Shown: positions 1 through 7,418 of the stretch, in pieces
How positions within the stretch are numbered: the stretch's first letter is position 1
How the letters are laid out: each line of letters starts with the position of its first letter
Source of the DNA: Muribaculaceae bacterium
GTDB lineage: Bacteria; Bacteroidota; Bacteroidia; Bacteroidales; Muribaculaceae
NCBI GenBank assembly: GCA_022510505.1
Contig: JAFLTL010000005.1
Location: forward strand, 1 to 64,000
Direction of reading: 5' to 3'
Length of the DNA: 64,000 bases
Program-made: the position numbers and the translations under genes
Notes under the pieces: model-generated
Database searches by the model: none
Seen by the model: the letters and a program-made list of their open reading frames with translations, nothing else
Told to the model about the DNA's origin: nothing

Positions 1-102
1 CTTGCGGAAACGACGAAGCTCACCATGCTTCATGCATAGTTCCTTCCACATTTCAAAATTTATCCCGTCAAGGTATGTATTGAATTCTTTGAGATTATTC
101 AT
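1..102 (-). CDS. Probable Crp/Fnr-family regulator, N-terminus only (partial)
   Basis: An ATG at 102 on the minus strand opens a frame that runs off the left edge, giving 34 residues. They begin MNNLKEFNTYLDGINFEMW and end in ELRRFRK. An N-terminal helix followed by a lead into a cyclic-nucleotide-binding-like barrel is common in Bacteroidales Crp/Fnr proteins, and that resemblance is the only basis for the name. No ligand or DNA-binding part is in the window. It lies 106 bases downstream of trpA on the same strand, with no convincing terminator between them, so read-through from the trp operon is possible. Confidence 0.4.
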   Translation of the reverse strand, partial: MNNLKEFNTYLDGINFEMWKELCMKHGELRRFRK

Positions 103-208
103 TTATAGAAAGTTAAAGAACTGTTGTGACTTTCTCTTTTTTAGTGTATTTTGTATTTACAAGTAGCCTTTGATGGATGATAGTTTAAACCAAACCGACA
201 GTCTTAAA

Positions 209-988
209 TTAACAACCCAACTTCTCCAAAAGGTTGTCAACTGCCTCGTCAACGGTCGAGCTGCTTTCCAGACATTTGATGAATAAGGACCCGATTATCG
301 CTCCGGAAGAGTTCTCAAAAGCTTCCGCAAGGGTGGCTGGATTGGAGATGCCGAACCCGATTAGACGGGGATGAACAAGGTTCATGGCATTTATGCGATG
401 GAAATATTCGATTTGCTCTTCACTGAATCGTTCTTTGGTTCCGGTTGTAGAGGCCGAAGAGACCATATAGATGAATCCGTCACATTCACGGTCAATTCTT
501 CTTATTCTTTCGGCCGAGGTTTCGGGAGTGATGAGCATTATCATGTCTATATTATGTTTTCGACTGAGTTCCTGAAACTCTGCCATATAGTCGTCAAATG
601 GAAGGTCGGGAATAATCAGACCATCGACCCCGGCTAATTCGGCATCCTGAAAGAATCGGCTGAATCCATATTGCATGATTGGGTTAATATAGCCCATCAG
701 AATAAAAGGCATTTTCGTCACTTTCTTTCGTGCTTCGGCAACGTCGGCAAGAATCTTCTTCACGGTGATGCCGTTCTCGATGGCTCGGTTGCTACTGGCC
801 TGGATGACCGGGCCATCGGCCATGGGGTCGGAAAACGGCAGACCGATTTCAACCATATCGACACCTTTGCGTTCGAGACATTCAATTATGTCAACCGTTG
901 AATTTAAATAGGGATGGCCGGCCGTAAAGAAAACCGAGAGGATGTTTTTCGGTTTATGGTTGAAAAGTAGGCTGATTCGGTTATTCAT
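209..988 (-). CDS. trpA: Tryptophan synthase alpha subunit
   Basis: TrpA cleaves indole-3-glycerol phosphate to indole and glyceraldehyde-3-phosphate and passes indole through a tunnel to TrpB. The protein is a 259-residue TIM barrel, the usual length. The motif EIGLPFSDPMADGP carries the catalytic acids Glu47 and Asp58, and a late GFGISNP segment matches the phosphate-binding loop. The ATG at 988 overlaps the end of trpF by 8 bases, so translation is probably coupled. This is the last gene of the trp operon, whereas trpB is the first trp gene, seven kilobases upstream. The two subunits are therefore made from opposite ends of one message. Confidence 0.97.
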   Translation of the reverse strand: MNNRISLLFNHKPKNILSVFFTAGHPYLNSTVDIIECLERKGVDMVEIGLPFSDPMADGPVIQASSNRAIENGITVKKILADVAEARKKVTKMPFILMGYINPIMQYGFSRFFQDAELAGVDGLIIPDLPFDDYMAEFQELSRKHNIDMIMLITPETSAERIRRIDRECDGFIYMVSSASTTGTKERFSEEQIEYFHRINAMNLVHPRLIGFGISNPATLAEAFENSSGAIIGSLFIKCLESSSTVDEAVDNLLEKLGC

Positions 989-1631
989 TGTTTGGATTCA
1001 GATTATTCAGAAATTCTATAATTTTCGATGTATCTTTTTTTCCGGGTGATGTTTCAAAACGGCTATTGAGGTCTAGGCCGGAGAAACCGTTCAAAGATTT
1101 GGTCGCGAGAGATTTCAATGTGCCAACATCTTCAGGCCCGATTCCTCCACTGAGCAGATAGGGGATATCACCGTCATATCCTTCAAGTATTTCCCAATTG
1201 AATTTCGTTCCGTTGCCTCCGACATTTTTCCCTTTTGTGTCAAAGAGAAGATAATCGACAGTCCTATAGTATTGTCTTGACAGGTTATTTAGACTCTCGG
1301 CTGTCATATCACATCCTACAGGAATTGCCTTTATGACTCTAAAATCTTTGGATTTCAATTTTTGGCAAAATTCATTGCTTTCATTCCCATGGAGTTGAAC
1401 CGTTGTGATTCCGCGTTTTCTGCAAATTTCAACGATGTTGTCAAAAGCCTCGTTTACAAACACTCCGACGGTTTCGAAATGATTTCCCAATTCCTTGATT
1501 GTTTCCGGTTCGGTTAGGAATGCATTTCTTGGCGAAGATTTATAGAATATAAAACCGAGAAATGACACGTGGCTGTTTTTCAGTTCCAAGGCATCCTCTC
1601 TGCCGGTGATTCCGCAGACTTTTATCTTCAT
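981..1631 (-). CDS. trpF: Phosphoribosylanthranilate isomerase
   Basis: TrpF performs the Amadori rearrangement of phosphoribosyl-anthranilate to CdRP. The MKIKVCGIT start carries the catalytic Cys6, and a later LLFDTKGK segment supplies the catalytic Asp. I chose the ATG at 1631, which overlaps the trpC stop in a 4-base ATGA and puts the Cys at the usual place. An ATG three codons upstream (1640) would add Met-Pro-Glu. TrpF and TrpC are separate polypeptides here, unlike the TrpCF fusion of enterobacteria. The length from this start is 216 residues, normal for the family. Confidence 0.96.
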   Translation of the reverse strand: MKIKVCGITGREDALELKNSHVSFLGFIFYKSSPRNAFLTEPETIKELGNHFETVGVFVNEAFDNIVEICRKRGITTVQLHGNESNEFCQKLKSKDFRVIKAIPVGCDMTAESLNNLSRQYYRTVDYLLFDTKGKNVGGNGTKFNWEILEGYDGDIPYLLSGGIGPEDVGTLKSLATKSLNGFSGLDLNSRFETSPGKKDTSKIIEFLNNLNPNNE

Positions 1632-2437
1632 TTCAGGCATCTCGTCACAGTAGTGTAACTTTTTACCTCTTCCAAAGTTGAGGATGCACGCATAAAAGTT
1701 TCGCCTATCAGAAATCCGTTATAGCCAATTTCCATCAATCGTTCGACATCGTTGGGAGACTTTATTCCACTTTCGGCAATTTTCAACGATTCTACAGGAA
1801 GGATCTCAAATAGTTTCACCGAATGGTTGACATCGGTGTGGAACGTACTGAGAGACCGGTTGTTCACTCCGATTATTTCGGGAGTGAAGTTTATTCTTTC
1901 CAATTCCTGGGGTGAATGGATCTCCAAGAGGACTTCTAGTCCAAGTTCCCGAGCCAGGGCGTAGTAGTCATTGATTTGGGATGGTTCCAGCAACGATGCG
2001 ATCAACAAGATGATATCGGCATCGTAAATTCTTGCTTCGGCAATCTGTACTTGGTCAATTATGAAGTCTTTCCGGAGAATGGGTATCGAAAGTTCCTGTC
2101 GGGCAACAGCCAAGTCGGAAAGAGCTCCACCGAAGTACCGGGTGTCGGTCAGAACGGAACAAGCAGCAGCCCCTCCCTGTTGATACGCCTTGACCACCTC
2201 TGTCACACCACACATTGGGGCGATGTCGCCTTTTGACGGTGATCGCCTCTTGAACTCGGCAATTACACCGGGAAGCCCTTCAGCATTCTTCTTCCTGATT
2301 ATCGAGGCAAGCGATCGTGTTTCCTTGTGAGTCTTGCGAGACGATTCAATGTAGGCGTCCTTTGACTGGAGAGTAGGAAATTGCGAGGCAACTTCTTCCC
2401 GTTTATTCTTGGCGATTTCAAGAAGAATATCTGTCAT
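1628..2437 (-). CDS. trpC: Indole-3-glycerol phosphate synthase
   Basis: TrpC closes the indole ring by decarboxylating CdRP. The sequence shows the family signature IAEFKRRSPSKG (residues 59-70), with Glu61 and Lys63 as expected catalytic residues, then LRKDFIID, LLEIH and GVNNRSL, and a phosphate-binding AESGI near the C-terminus. At 269 residues it has the standard length. It starts at an ATG 76 bases downstream of trpD, the widest gap inside the operon, and ends in an ATGA overlap with trpF. I see no clear promoter or terminator in that gap. Confidence 0.97.
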   Translation of the reverse strand: MTDILLEIAKNKREEVASQFPTLQSKDAYIESSRKTHKETRSLASIIRKKNAEGLPGVIAEFKRRSPSKGDIAPMCGVTEVVKAYQQGGAAACSVLTDTRYFGGALSDLAVARQELSIPILRKDFIIDQVQIAEARIYDADIILLIASLLEPSQINDYYALARELGLEVLLEIHSPQELERINFTPEIIGVNNRSLSTFHTDVNHSVKLFEILPVESLKIAESGIKSPNDVERLMEIGYNGFLIGETFMRASSTLEEVKSYTTVTRCLK

Positions 2438-2513
2438 AAAAGTAGTTTTCAGTTTACAGATATCAATGGTAATATAATAACTTGATAACTATCGATTTGA
2501 TAATGATAAAACT

Positions 2514-3509
2514 TCACCTGTTTATTTCACAGAATCGATCGAATGCAGCTTTCGCACGCCCACTTTTAATGGAGTCCTCAGCCTCTTTCCTGGCTTGTTC
2601 AATCGAAAGCTCGGGATTCAGTGTCAACAAGGCAAATGCAGAATTGGCCACGACACAATTTTCCTGGGCAGGTGTTCCTTTCCCAAGCAATACGTTGTCG
2701 AAAATCTTGGAGGCATCCTCCACAGTCTCTCCTCCCCATAGGTCAATTTGTTCTGCTGTGGGCCAATTCAATTCTTCAGGTTTGTAGACCCTTTCAGTTC
2801 CTGTGAAGTTAACTTTGAATGGTGAGGTTAGGGAAATCTCGTCATATCCATCAAGAGAGTGTACTACCGTACATGAAATTCCTTCATTCTGGGCAATATA
2901 ACTATAAAGTCTCATCAGCTTGAGGTTATAGACCCCTAAAAGCTGATAGCGAGGCATGACGGGGTTGACCAGCGGACCGAGCATGTTGAAGAAGGTTCTT
3001 ACTGCCAAGGATTTTCTAACAGGTGCCACACTTTTCAATGCCGGACTGAAGAAGGGTGCATGCAGATAGCAAACGCCGCTCTCGTCCAGCGATTTTTTCA
3101 AAGTATCGAGGTCGGAAGTAAATTTGATGCCATGCTGTTCGAGAACATTGGATGCTCCTGAAACCGAGCTGGCACCATAGTTGCCATGCTTTACAACCTT
3201 TCGACCGGTTCCGGCCACAACAAAACATGAAGCAGTAGATATGTTGAACGTGTTCTTGCCGTCGCCACCTGTTCCAACGATATCTATAGTGTCGACGTCA
3301 CCGAAATATACCGGAAGACGTCGTTCAAGAATTGCATCGCGGAATCCCGTCAATTCTTCAGTTGTGATACTTCTCATCAGGAAAACAGTCATGAATGCCG
3401 CTAACTGGGAATCATTATATTTCCCGTCGGCAATGTTCAGCATTATGTCACGGGCTTCCTGACGAGACAGATTTCCGTGTTCAAAAAGACGATACAGTAT
3501 TTTCTTCAT
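2514..3509 (-). CDS. trpD: Anthranilate phosphoribosyltransferase
   Basis: TrpD moves phosphoribose from PRPP to anthranilate. The glycine-rich motif DIVGTGGDGKNTFNIST binds PRPP, and HGNYGASSVSGA further along belongs to the anthranilate site. The ATG at 3509 shares one base with the trpG stop (TAATG), which favours it over an upstream in-frame TTG at 3524. From the ATG the protein has 331 residues and starts MKKILYRLF, as expected for the family. TrpG and TrpD are separate genes here, not fused as in E. coli. Confidence 0.97.
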   Translation of the reverse strand: MKKILYRLFEHGNLSRQEARDIMLNIADGKYNDSQLAAFMTVFLMRSITTEELTGFRDAILERRLPVYFGDVDTIDIVGTGGDGKNTFNISTASCFVVAGTGRKVVKHGNYGASSVSGASNVLEQHGIKFTSDLDTLKKSLDESGVCYLHAPFFSPALKSVAPVRKSLAVRTFFNMLGPLVNPVMPRYQLLGVYNLKLMRLYSYIAQNEGISCTVVHSLDGYDEISLTSPFKVNFTGTERVYKPEELNWPTAEQIDLWGGETVEDASKIFDNVLLGKGTPAQENCVVANSAFALLTLNPELSIEQARKEAEDSIKSGRAKAAFDRFCEINR

Positions 3510-4078
3510 TAGTGTTCGAGCCAATTTTTAAGGATTTTGATGCCTTGAGGTGTCAAAATACTTTCGGGATGAAACTGAACACCCCTGATATCCTTTTCGC
3601 GATGACGGATTGCCATAATCTGACCGTTGTCATCCTCGGCTGTAATCTCGAGTTTGTCGTGAGGGAAGTGTTCGGGATCAATAACCCATGAATGATAACG
3701 CCCCACTTTAAACCGTTCGGGCAGTCCTTCGAAGAGATAATCGTTAGACGCCTTGACTTGAATGTCGGTTGCTATTCCATGGTAAACCTCAGAAAGATTC
3801 TTAAGTTTCGCACCGAATGTTTCTCCAAGGGCCTGATGTCCCAAACAAACCCCGAGAATTGGTTTGGATTCCCACCATGTTTTTAAAAGCTCGGGTAATA
3901 TGCCGGCCTCTTCGGGTATTCCTGGTCCGGGAGAAATGACTATTTTGTCATATTTTGATGCATCGGTTGCCTCCATACGGTCGTTTCTGATGACTTCTGG
4001 GAAAACTCCTAATTGTCTGAAGGCATGGACCAGGTTATAGGTGAAGGAATCGTAGTTGTCAAAAACAAGAAGTTTCAT
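3509..4078 (-). CDS. trpG: Anthranilate synthase component II (glutamine amidotransferase)
   Basis: TrpG hydrolyses glutamine and channels ammonia to TrpE. It is a class-I amidotransferase with the nucleophile Cys78 in GVCLGHQALGE and the His-Glu pair in GVQFHPESI. I use the ATG at 4078, giving MKLLVFDNYDSFTYNL, rather than the in-frame TTG at 4090; the gap to trpE is then 8 bases. The length is 189 residues. In some bacteria such a subunit also serves PabB; position beside trpE argues for a tryptophan role, but shared use cannot be excluded. Confidence 0.96.
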   Translation of the reverse strand: MKLLVFDNYDSFTYNLVHAFRQLGVFPEVIRNDRMEATDASKYDKIVISPGPGIPEEAGILPELLKTWWESKPILGVCLGHQALGETFGAKLKNLSEVYHGIATDIQVKASNDYLFEGLPERFKVGRYHSWVIDPEHFPHDKLEITAEDDNGQIMAIRHREKDIRGVQFHPESILTPQGIKILKNWLEH

Positions 4079-4086
4079 GAAACACT

Positions 4087-5484
4087 TCAAAGGTTAAAGT
4101 CGGTAGCTTTTTCGATTGCCGATTGTAAAGCTCCTAGTTTGTTTTTAGTTTCTTGCAGTTCCGACTGCGGATTGGAATGAGCCACCACGCCTCCCCCCGA
4201 CTGGGAATAGAGACGACCTCCAGTACTGACGAAGGTGCGAATTGTGATTGCCTGATTCAACGATCCATCGAATCCGAAATATCCTATACAGCCGCCATAG
4301 ATTTTTCTTGCATGGGGCTCGAGTTCGTTGATAATTTCCATCGCACGGATTTTGGGTGCCCCGGTGAGCGTTCCGGCGGGGAATGTCTTAGCAAACAGGT
4401 CGTAGACATCGGCATTTTCGGGCAGCTCGGCAACCACACGCGACACCATGTGAATTACATGGGAATAGAATTGAATTTGCTTAAGATATTCTATATCTAC
4501 CTTTCCACCGCTACGACTCAGGTCGTTTCTTGCCAAGTCGACCAGCATAATGTGTTCAGCGTTCTCCTTCTCATCTTGCAGGAGTAGTTCAGCCAATTTC
4601 TTGTCGTTTTCGTCGTTACCGGTTCTTTTAAAAGTGCCGGCAATGGGATCGATCCAGGCCTTTCCGTTGCTGACTCTAAGATGGGTTTCGGGTGAGGAAC
4701 CGAAAATGCGGAACGATCCAAAATCAAAATAAAAAAGATAGGGTGACGGATTGACGGAACGTAGTGCTCTGTAGGCATTGAAATCGTCACCTTTGAACCC
4801 TTGAGAGAAACGTCGGGAAGGAACAATTTGGAATACGTCACCTCTCTTGCAATGCCAGATGCATTTCTTTACAATCTCCAGAAAGTCTTCATCGGTAATT
4901 CCCGATTCCCGATCATTCTGTGGGTAGAAACCGTAATGTGGGATATCATTATTTTTCAGGATACTGATGAGTTGTTCCATTTGACTCTCTTCGCCATCGG
5001 GGATGTTCTCAATGACTGTCATCTCATTCCTGAAATGATTGACCTGAATGATGAAGCGGAAGAGAATATATAGCATATCAGGAATATGAGCCATGTCACC
5101 GACAGGCTTTGATATTTTCAGCGTGGGTTCGAAATGTCTGACACAGTCGTAGGCCGTGTAGCCCAACAGCCCGTTGACTAATGGGGAGTCAAGTCGCAGA
5201 TCTTTGAGGCCATTGATGAAATTTTTCAGCTCTTCGGTGACTGAGTTACCTTCTGAAATATTCTTTACCAGCTTCTCTTTTCCAGGGATAAGGGTTTCAA
5301 TTTTTTCATTCTTGACTAAGAAATGTCCTATCGGGTTTACGCCAATCAATGAGATACTGTTCTGAGTGGTGTGATAATCGGAACTTTCCATTAACCCTGA
5401 CTGGGGGTAAAGATCCCTTATCTTCATGTAGAGTCCAACCGGAGTTTCGAGGTCGGCGGGCAGTTTTGTGATTTTTGTTTTCAC
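4087..5484 (-). CDS. trpE: Anthranilate synthase component I
   Basis: TrpE converts chorismate and ammonia to anthranilate and is normally the feedback-inhibited first step. It has 465 residues: an N-terminal regulatory half, where LMESSDYH occupies the place of the tryptophan-sensing LLES motif, and a C-terminal chorismate-binding half with [24 protein letters not shown] and a [10 protein letters not shown] segment. The start is GTG at 5484, overlapping the trpB TGA as GTGA. The first in-frame ATG is about 19 codons later and would truncate the expected N-terminus, so I accept GTG. Confidence 0.96.
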   Translation of the reverse strand: MKTKITKLPADLETPVGLYMKIRDLYPQSGLMESSDYHTTQNSISLIGVNPIGHFLVKNEKIETLIPGKEKLVKNISEGNSVTEELKNFINGLKDLRLDSPLVNGLLGYTAYDCVRHFEPTLKISKPVGDMAHIPDMLYILFRFIIQVNHFRNEMTVIENIPDGEESQMEQLISILKNNDIPHYGFYPQNDRESGITDEDFLEIVKKCIWHCKRGDVFQIVPSRRFSQGFKGDDFNAYRALRSVNPSPYLFYFDFGSFRIFGSSPETHLRVSNGKAWIDPIAGTFKRTGNDENDKKLAELLLQDEKENAEHIMLVDLARNDLSRSGGKVDIEYLKQIQFYSHVIHMVSRVVAELPENADVYDLFAKTFPAGTLTGAPKIRAMEIINELEPHARKIYGGCIGYFGFDGSLNQAITIRTFVSTGGRLYSQSGGGVVAHSNPQSELQETKNKLGALQSAIEKATDFNL

Positions 5485-6662
5485 TTCATTCTGTTTATGT
5501 AAGTTTCCATGTCCTTATCTCCGCGACCCGAGAGATTGACAACTACAATGTCATTGTTGAATTTCAGTTTGTCGAGAACGGCAAGGGCGTGGGAAGATTC
5601 AAGCGCCGGGATAATGCCTTCGAGCGAAGTCAACTGATAGGCAGCTTTAAGAGCCTCGTCGTCGTTGATTGCCAACACTTCTTCACGTCCTGTCTTTGCC
5701 AGATGGGCATGCAAGGGTCCAACACCGGGATAGTCGAGTCCGGCCGAGATGGAATAGGGCTCGATTACCTGTCCGTCATCGGTTTGCATCAACATTGTCC
5801 GTGAGCCGTGGAGTACTCCCGGTCGGCCAGTCAGAATCGAAGCAGCGGTTCGAGGAGTTTCTTTACCTTCTCCACCGGCTTCGGCTGCGATCAGTCTTAC
5901 CTTGTCGTTGCCGATGAAATGATAGAACGCTCCAGCCGCATTGCTTCCTCCTCCAATGCATGCGATCACTACATCGGGATATTCTCGGCCTTCCTTCTCG
6001 AGAAGTTGCTCCTTGATCTCACTACTGATGACCGACTGAAAATAGGCGACCATTGCGGGATAGGGATGAGGGCCAACCGTGCTCCCTATAATATAAAAGG
6101 TATCCTTCGGGTTGCAACACCAGTCGCGTATTGCCTCGTTTGTGGCATCCTTCAGCGTGCGGTTGCCCGACGTTACCGGTCTAACCTCCGAACCGAGCAT
6201 CCTCATTCGCTGCACGTTAGGCTGTTGTCGTTGAATGTCGGTTTCACCCATATAAACCACACATTCCATATCAAGAAGGGCGGCTACGGTCGCCGTAGCG
6301 ACTCCGTGCTGTCCTGCCCCAGTTTCGGCAATGAGTCTTTTCTTTCCCATTCGCTTGGCCAACAATGCCGATGCAATGGCATTGTTTATCTTATGGGCAC
6401 CGGTGTGATTGAGGTCCTCGCGTTTGAGATAAATCTTTGAGCCATAGAGTTCACTTAGTCTTTTGGCATGATAGAGAGGAGAAGGTCGACCCACATAGTC
6501 CTTAAGAAGGTCCTTCCATTGCTTGTCGAAAGATGGATCGGCAAGAGCCTCATTATAGGCGTCATTAAGATCGGCTATATTTTTAAACAATATTTCGGGG
6601 ATATAAGCACCCCCGAAATCGCCATAATATCCTTTTTCGTTGACAGGTAAGATTTCCTTCAT
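5481..6662 (-). CDS. trpB: Tryptophan synthase beta subunit
   Basis: TrpB joins indole and serine with pyridoxal phosphate. The PLP lysine is Lys91 in [10 protein letters not shown], the catalytic Glu lies in [11 protein letters not shown], and GGGSNAAG binds the cofactor phosphate. At 393 residues it is a standard TrpB1 with the alpha-subunit interface. The ATG at 6662 shares one base with the stop of the DUF4923 gene (TAATG), a strong sign of translational coupling to that exported protein. Placing trpB before trpEGDCFA is a gene order seen in other Bacteroidetes. Confidence 0.97.
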   Translation of the reverse strand: MKEILPVNEKGYYGDFGGAYIPEILFKNIADLNDAYNEALADPSFDKQWKDLLKDYVGRPSPLYHAKRLSELYGSKIYLKREDLNHTGAHKINNAIASALLAKRMGKKRLIAETGAGQHGVATATVAALLDMECVVYMGETDIQRQQPNVQRMRMLGSEVRPVTSGNRTLKDATNEAIRDWCCNPKDTFYIIGSTVGPHPYPAMVAYFQSVISSEIKEQLLEKEGREYPDVVIACIGGGSNAAGAFYHFIGNDKVRLIAAEAGGEGKETPRTAASILTGRPGVLHGSRTMLMQTDDGQVIEPYSISAGLDYPGVGPLHAHLAKTGREEVLAINDDEALKAAYQLTSLEGIIPALESSHALAVLDKLKFNNDIVVVNLSGRGDKDMETYINRMK

Positions 6663-7318
6663 TATTCTTTCTTAAGAACAAATCCCACAGTCAGTCCATC
6701 ATAGGAATTAAGCAAAGAAGCTGCTGACTGCATGGTGGAATTATTTGATATCTGAGCAATACCGTTAACCAATGAAATCAATTTGGAGGCATCGAATGTC
6801 AATTTTAGTTGTCCGGTAGCCGATTTTGAAACATAGGTCGTGATTTTGCCCAGGTTGATTTTTCCAACGGCTTTGAACTGAAATTGGAAGACCCCGGCTT
6901 CTTCGGTTTTTGAAATGGTTCCAGATACAGATATCTTTCCGGTGGAAAAAGTAAAGTTGCCGACCGAATCAGCGGTGAATTTAAGATTGTTGATACCCGC
7001 CTTTTCATAGTAGGGCTTAATTTTGTTGACGATGGCTGTCGAAGCGGCTGCTCCACCAGCCTTTTGCAGCAGATTGTCGCTCTTAAATTCCACAGCCGGT
7101 TCCTGATAAGCCCATGAGCCTTGCAGGTCGGCCAATGAAAGGTTGGAGGATGTCAGGACGTTATTGATGATTGTTCCGAGTCCTGAGAGGGAGGAGTTAT
7201 TATCTGAAGATTTCCCCAGAACCCCACCGAGAATGTCTTTTAAATCCTGGTCGATTTCCGCTTTTGTTATAAAATTACAGGATATCAGGAAAGATAATAA
7301 AATTAAAATTTTTCTCAT
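6662..7318 (-). CDS. Exported DUF4923-type protein, first gene of the trp transcription unit
   Basis: This 218-residue protein has a hydrophobic N-terminus ([14 protein letters not shown]), which could be a lipoprotein signal with Cys14 (LISC) or an ordinary signal peptide cut after ITKA. The mature part has a Ser/Asn-rich stretch, a [17 protein letters not shown] segment and beta-rich lipocalin-like strands. It resembles DUF4923 proteins, whose function is unknown. I use the ATG at 7318; the longer frame upstream lacks a good start. A promoter lies about 55 bases upstream and the stop overlaps trpB, so it heads the trp operon. No link to tryptophan metabolism is visible in the protein itself. 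Confidence 0.8.
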   Translation of the reverse strand: MRKILILLSFLISCNFITKAEIDQDLKDILGGVLGKSSDNNSSLSGLGTIINNVLTSSNLSLADLQGSWAYQEPAVEFKSDNLLQKAGGAAASTAIVNKIKPYYEKAGINNLKFTADSVGNFTFSTGKISVSGTISKTEEAGVFQFQFKAVGKINLGKITTYVSKSATGQLKLTFDASKLISLVNGIAQISNNSTMQSAASLLNSYDGLTVGFVLKKE

Positions 7319-7342
7319 CAGATTATTATTTTTTGAAGTTTT

Positions 7343-7409
7343 ATTGAGTGTCAATGCGACAATTGTTAATTGCGTCGACAAAAATAATAAATATTGACGA
7401 GAGTGTCAA
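7343..7409. promoter_or_regulatory. Cluster of small dyads around the trp-operon promoter (candidate operators)
   Basis: Three inverted repeats surround the promoter: ATTGA-GTG-TCAAT (7343-7355), CAATT-GTT-AATTG (7360-7372, on the predicted start point) and TTGAC-N6-GTCAA (7394-7409, on the -33 element). The nine bases GAGTGTCAA occur twice in the same orientation (7346-7354 and 7401-7409), 55 bases apart. Dyads of this size can arise by chance in AT-rich DNA, so operator function is inference. No Trp-codon leader peptide or attenuator hairpin is visible in the leader. Confidence 0.35.
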
Positions 7410-7410
7410 A
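7379..7410 (-). promoter_or_regulatory. Promoter of the DUF4923-trpBEGDCFA operon
   Basis: On the minus strand TATTTTTG (7386-7379) matches the Bacteroidetes -7 consensus TAnnTTTG, and TTTG (7410-7407) lies 20 bases upstream in the -33 position. Transcription should begin near 7372, leaving a leader of about 54 bases. This is the only good promoter I find ahead of the trp genes. It starts only 9 bases downstream of the murF/alr stop. Confidence 0.65.
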
Positions 7411-7418
7411 AGAGCGTT

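Noticed and set aside
103-208. Terminator after trpA
   Set aside because: The spacer contains A/T runs but no stem of useful length next to a T-run on the minus strand.
7319-7378. Trp attenuator or leader peptide before the trp operon
   Set aside because: The leader is about 54 bases with no run of Trp codons and no terminator/antiterminator pair.
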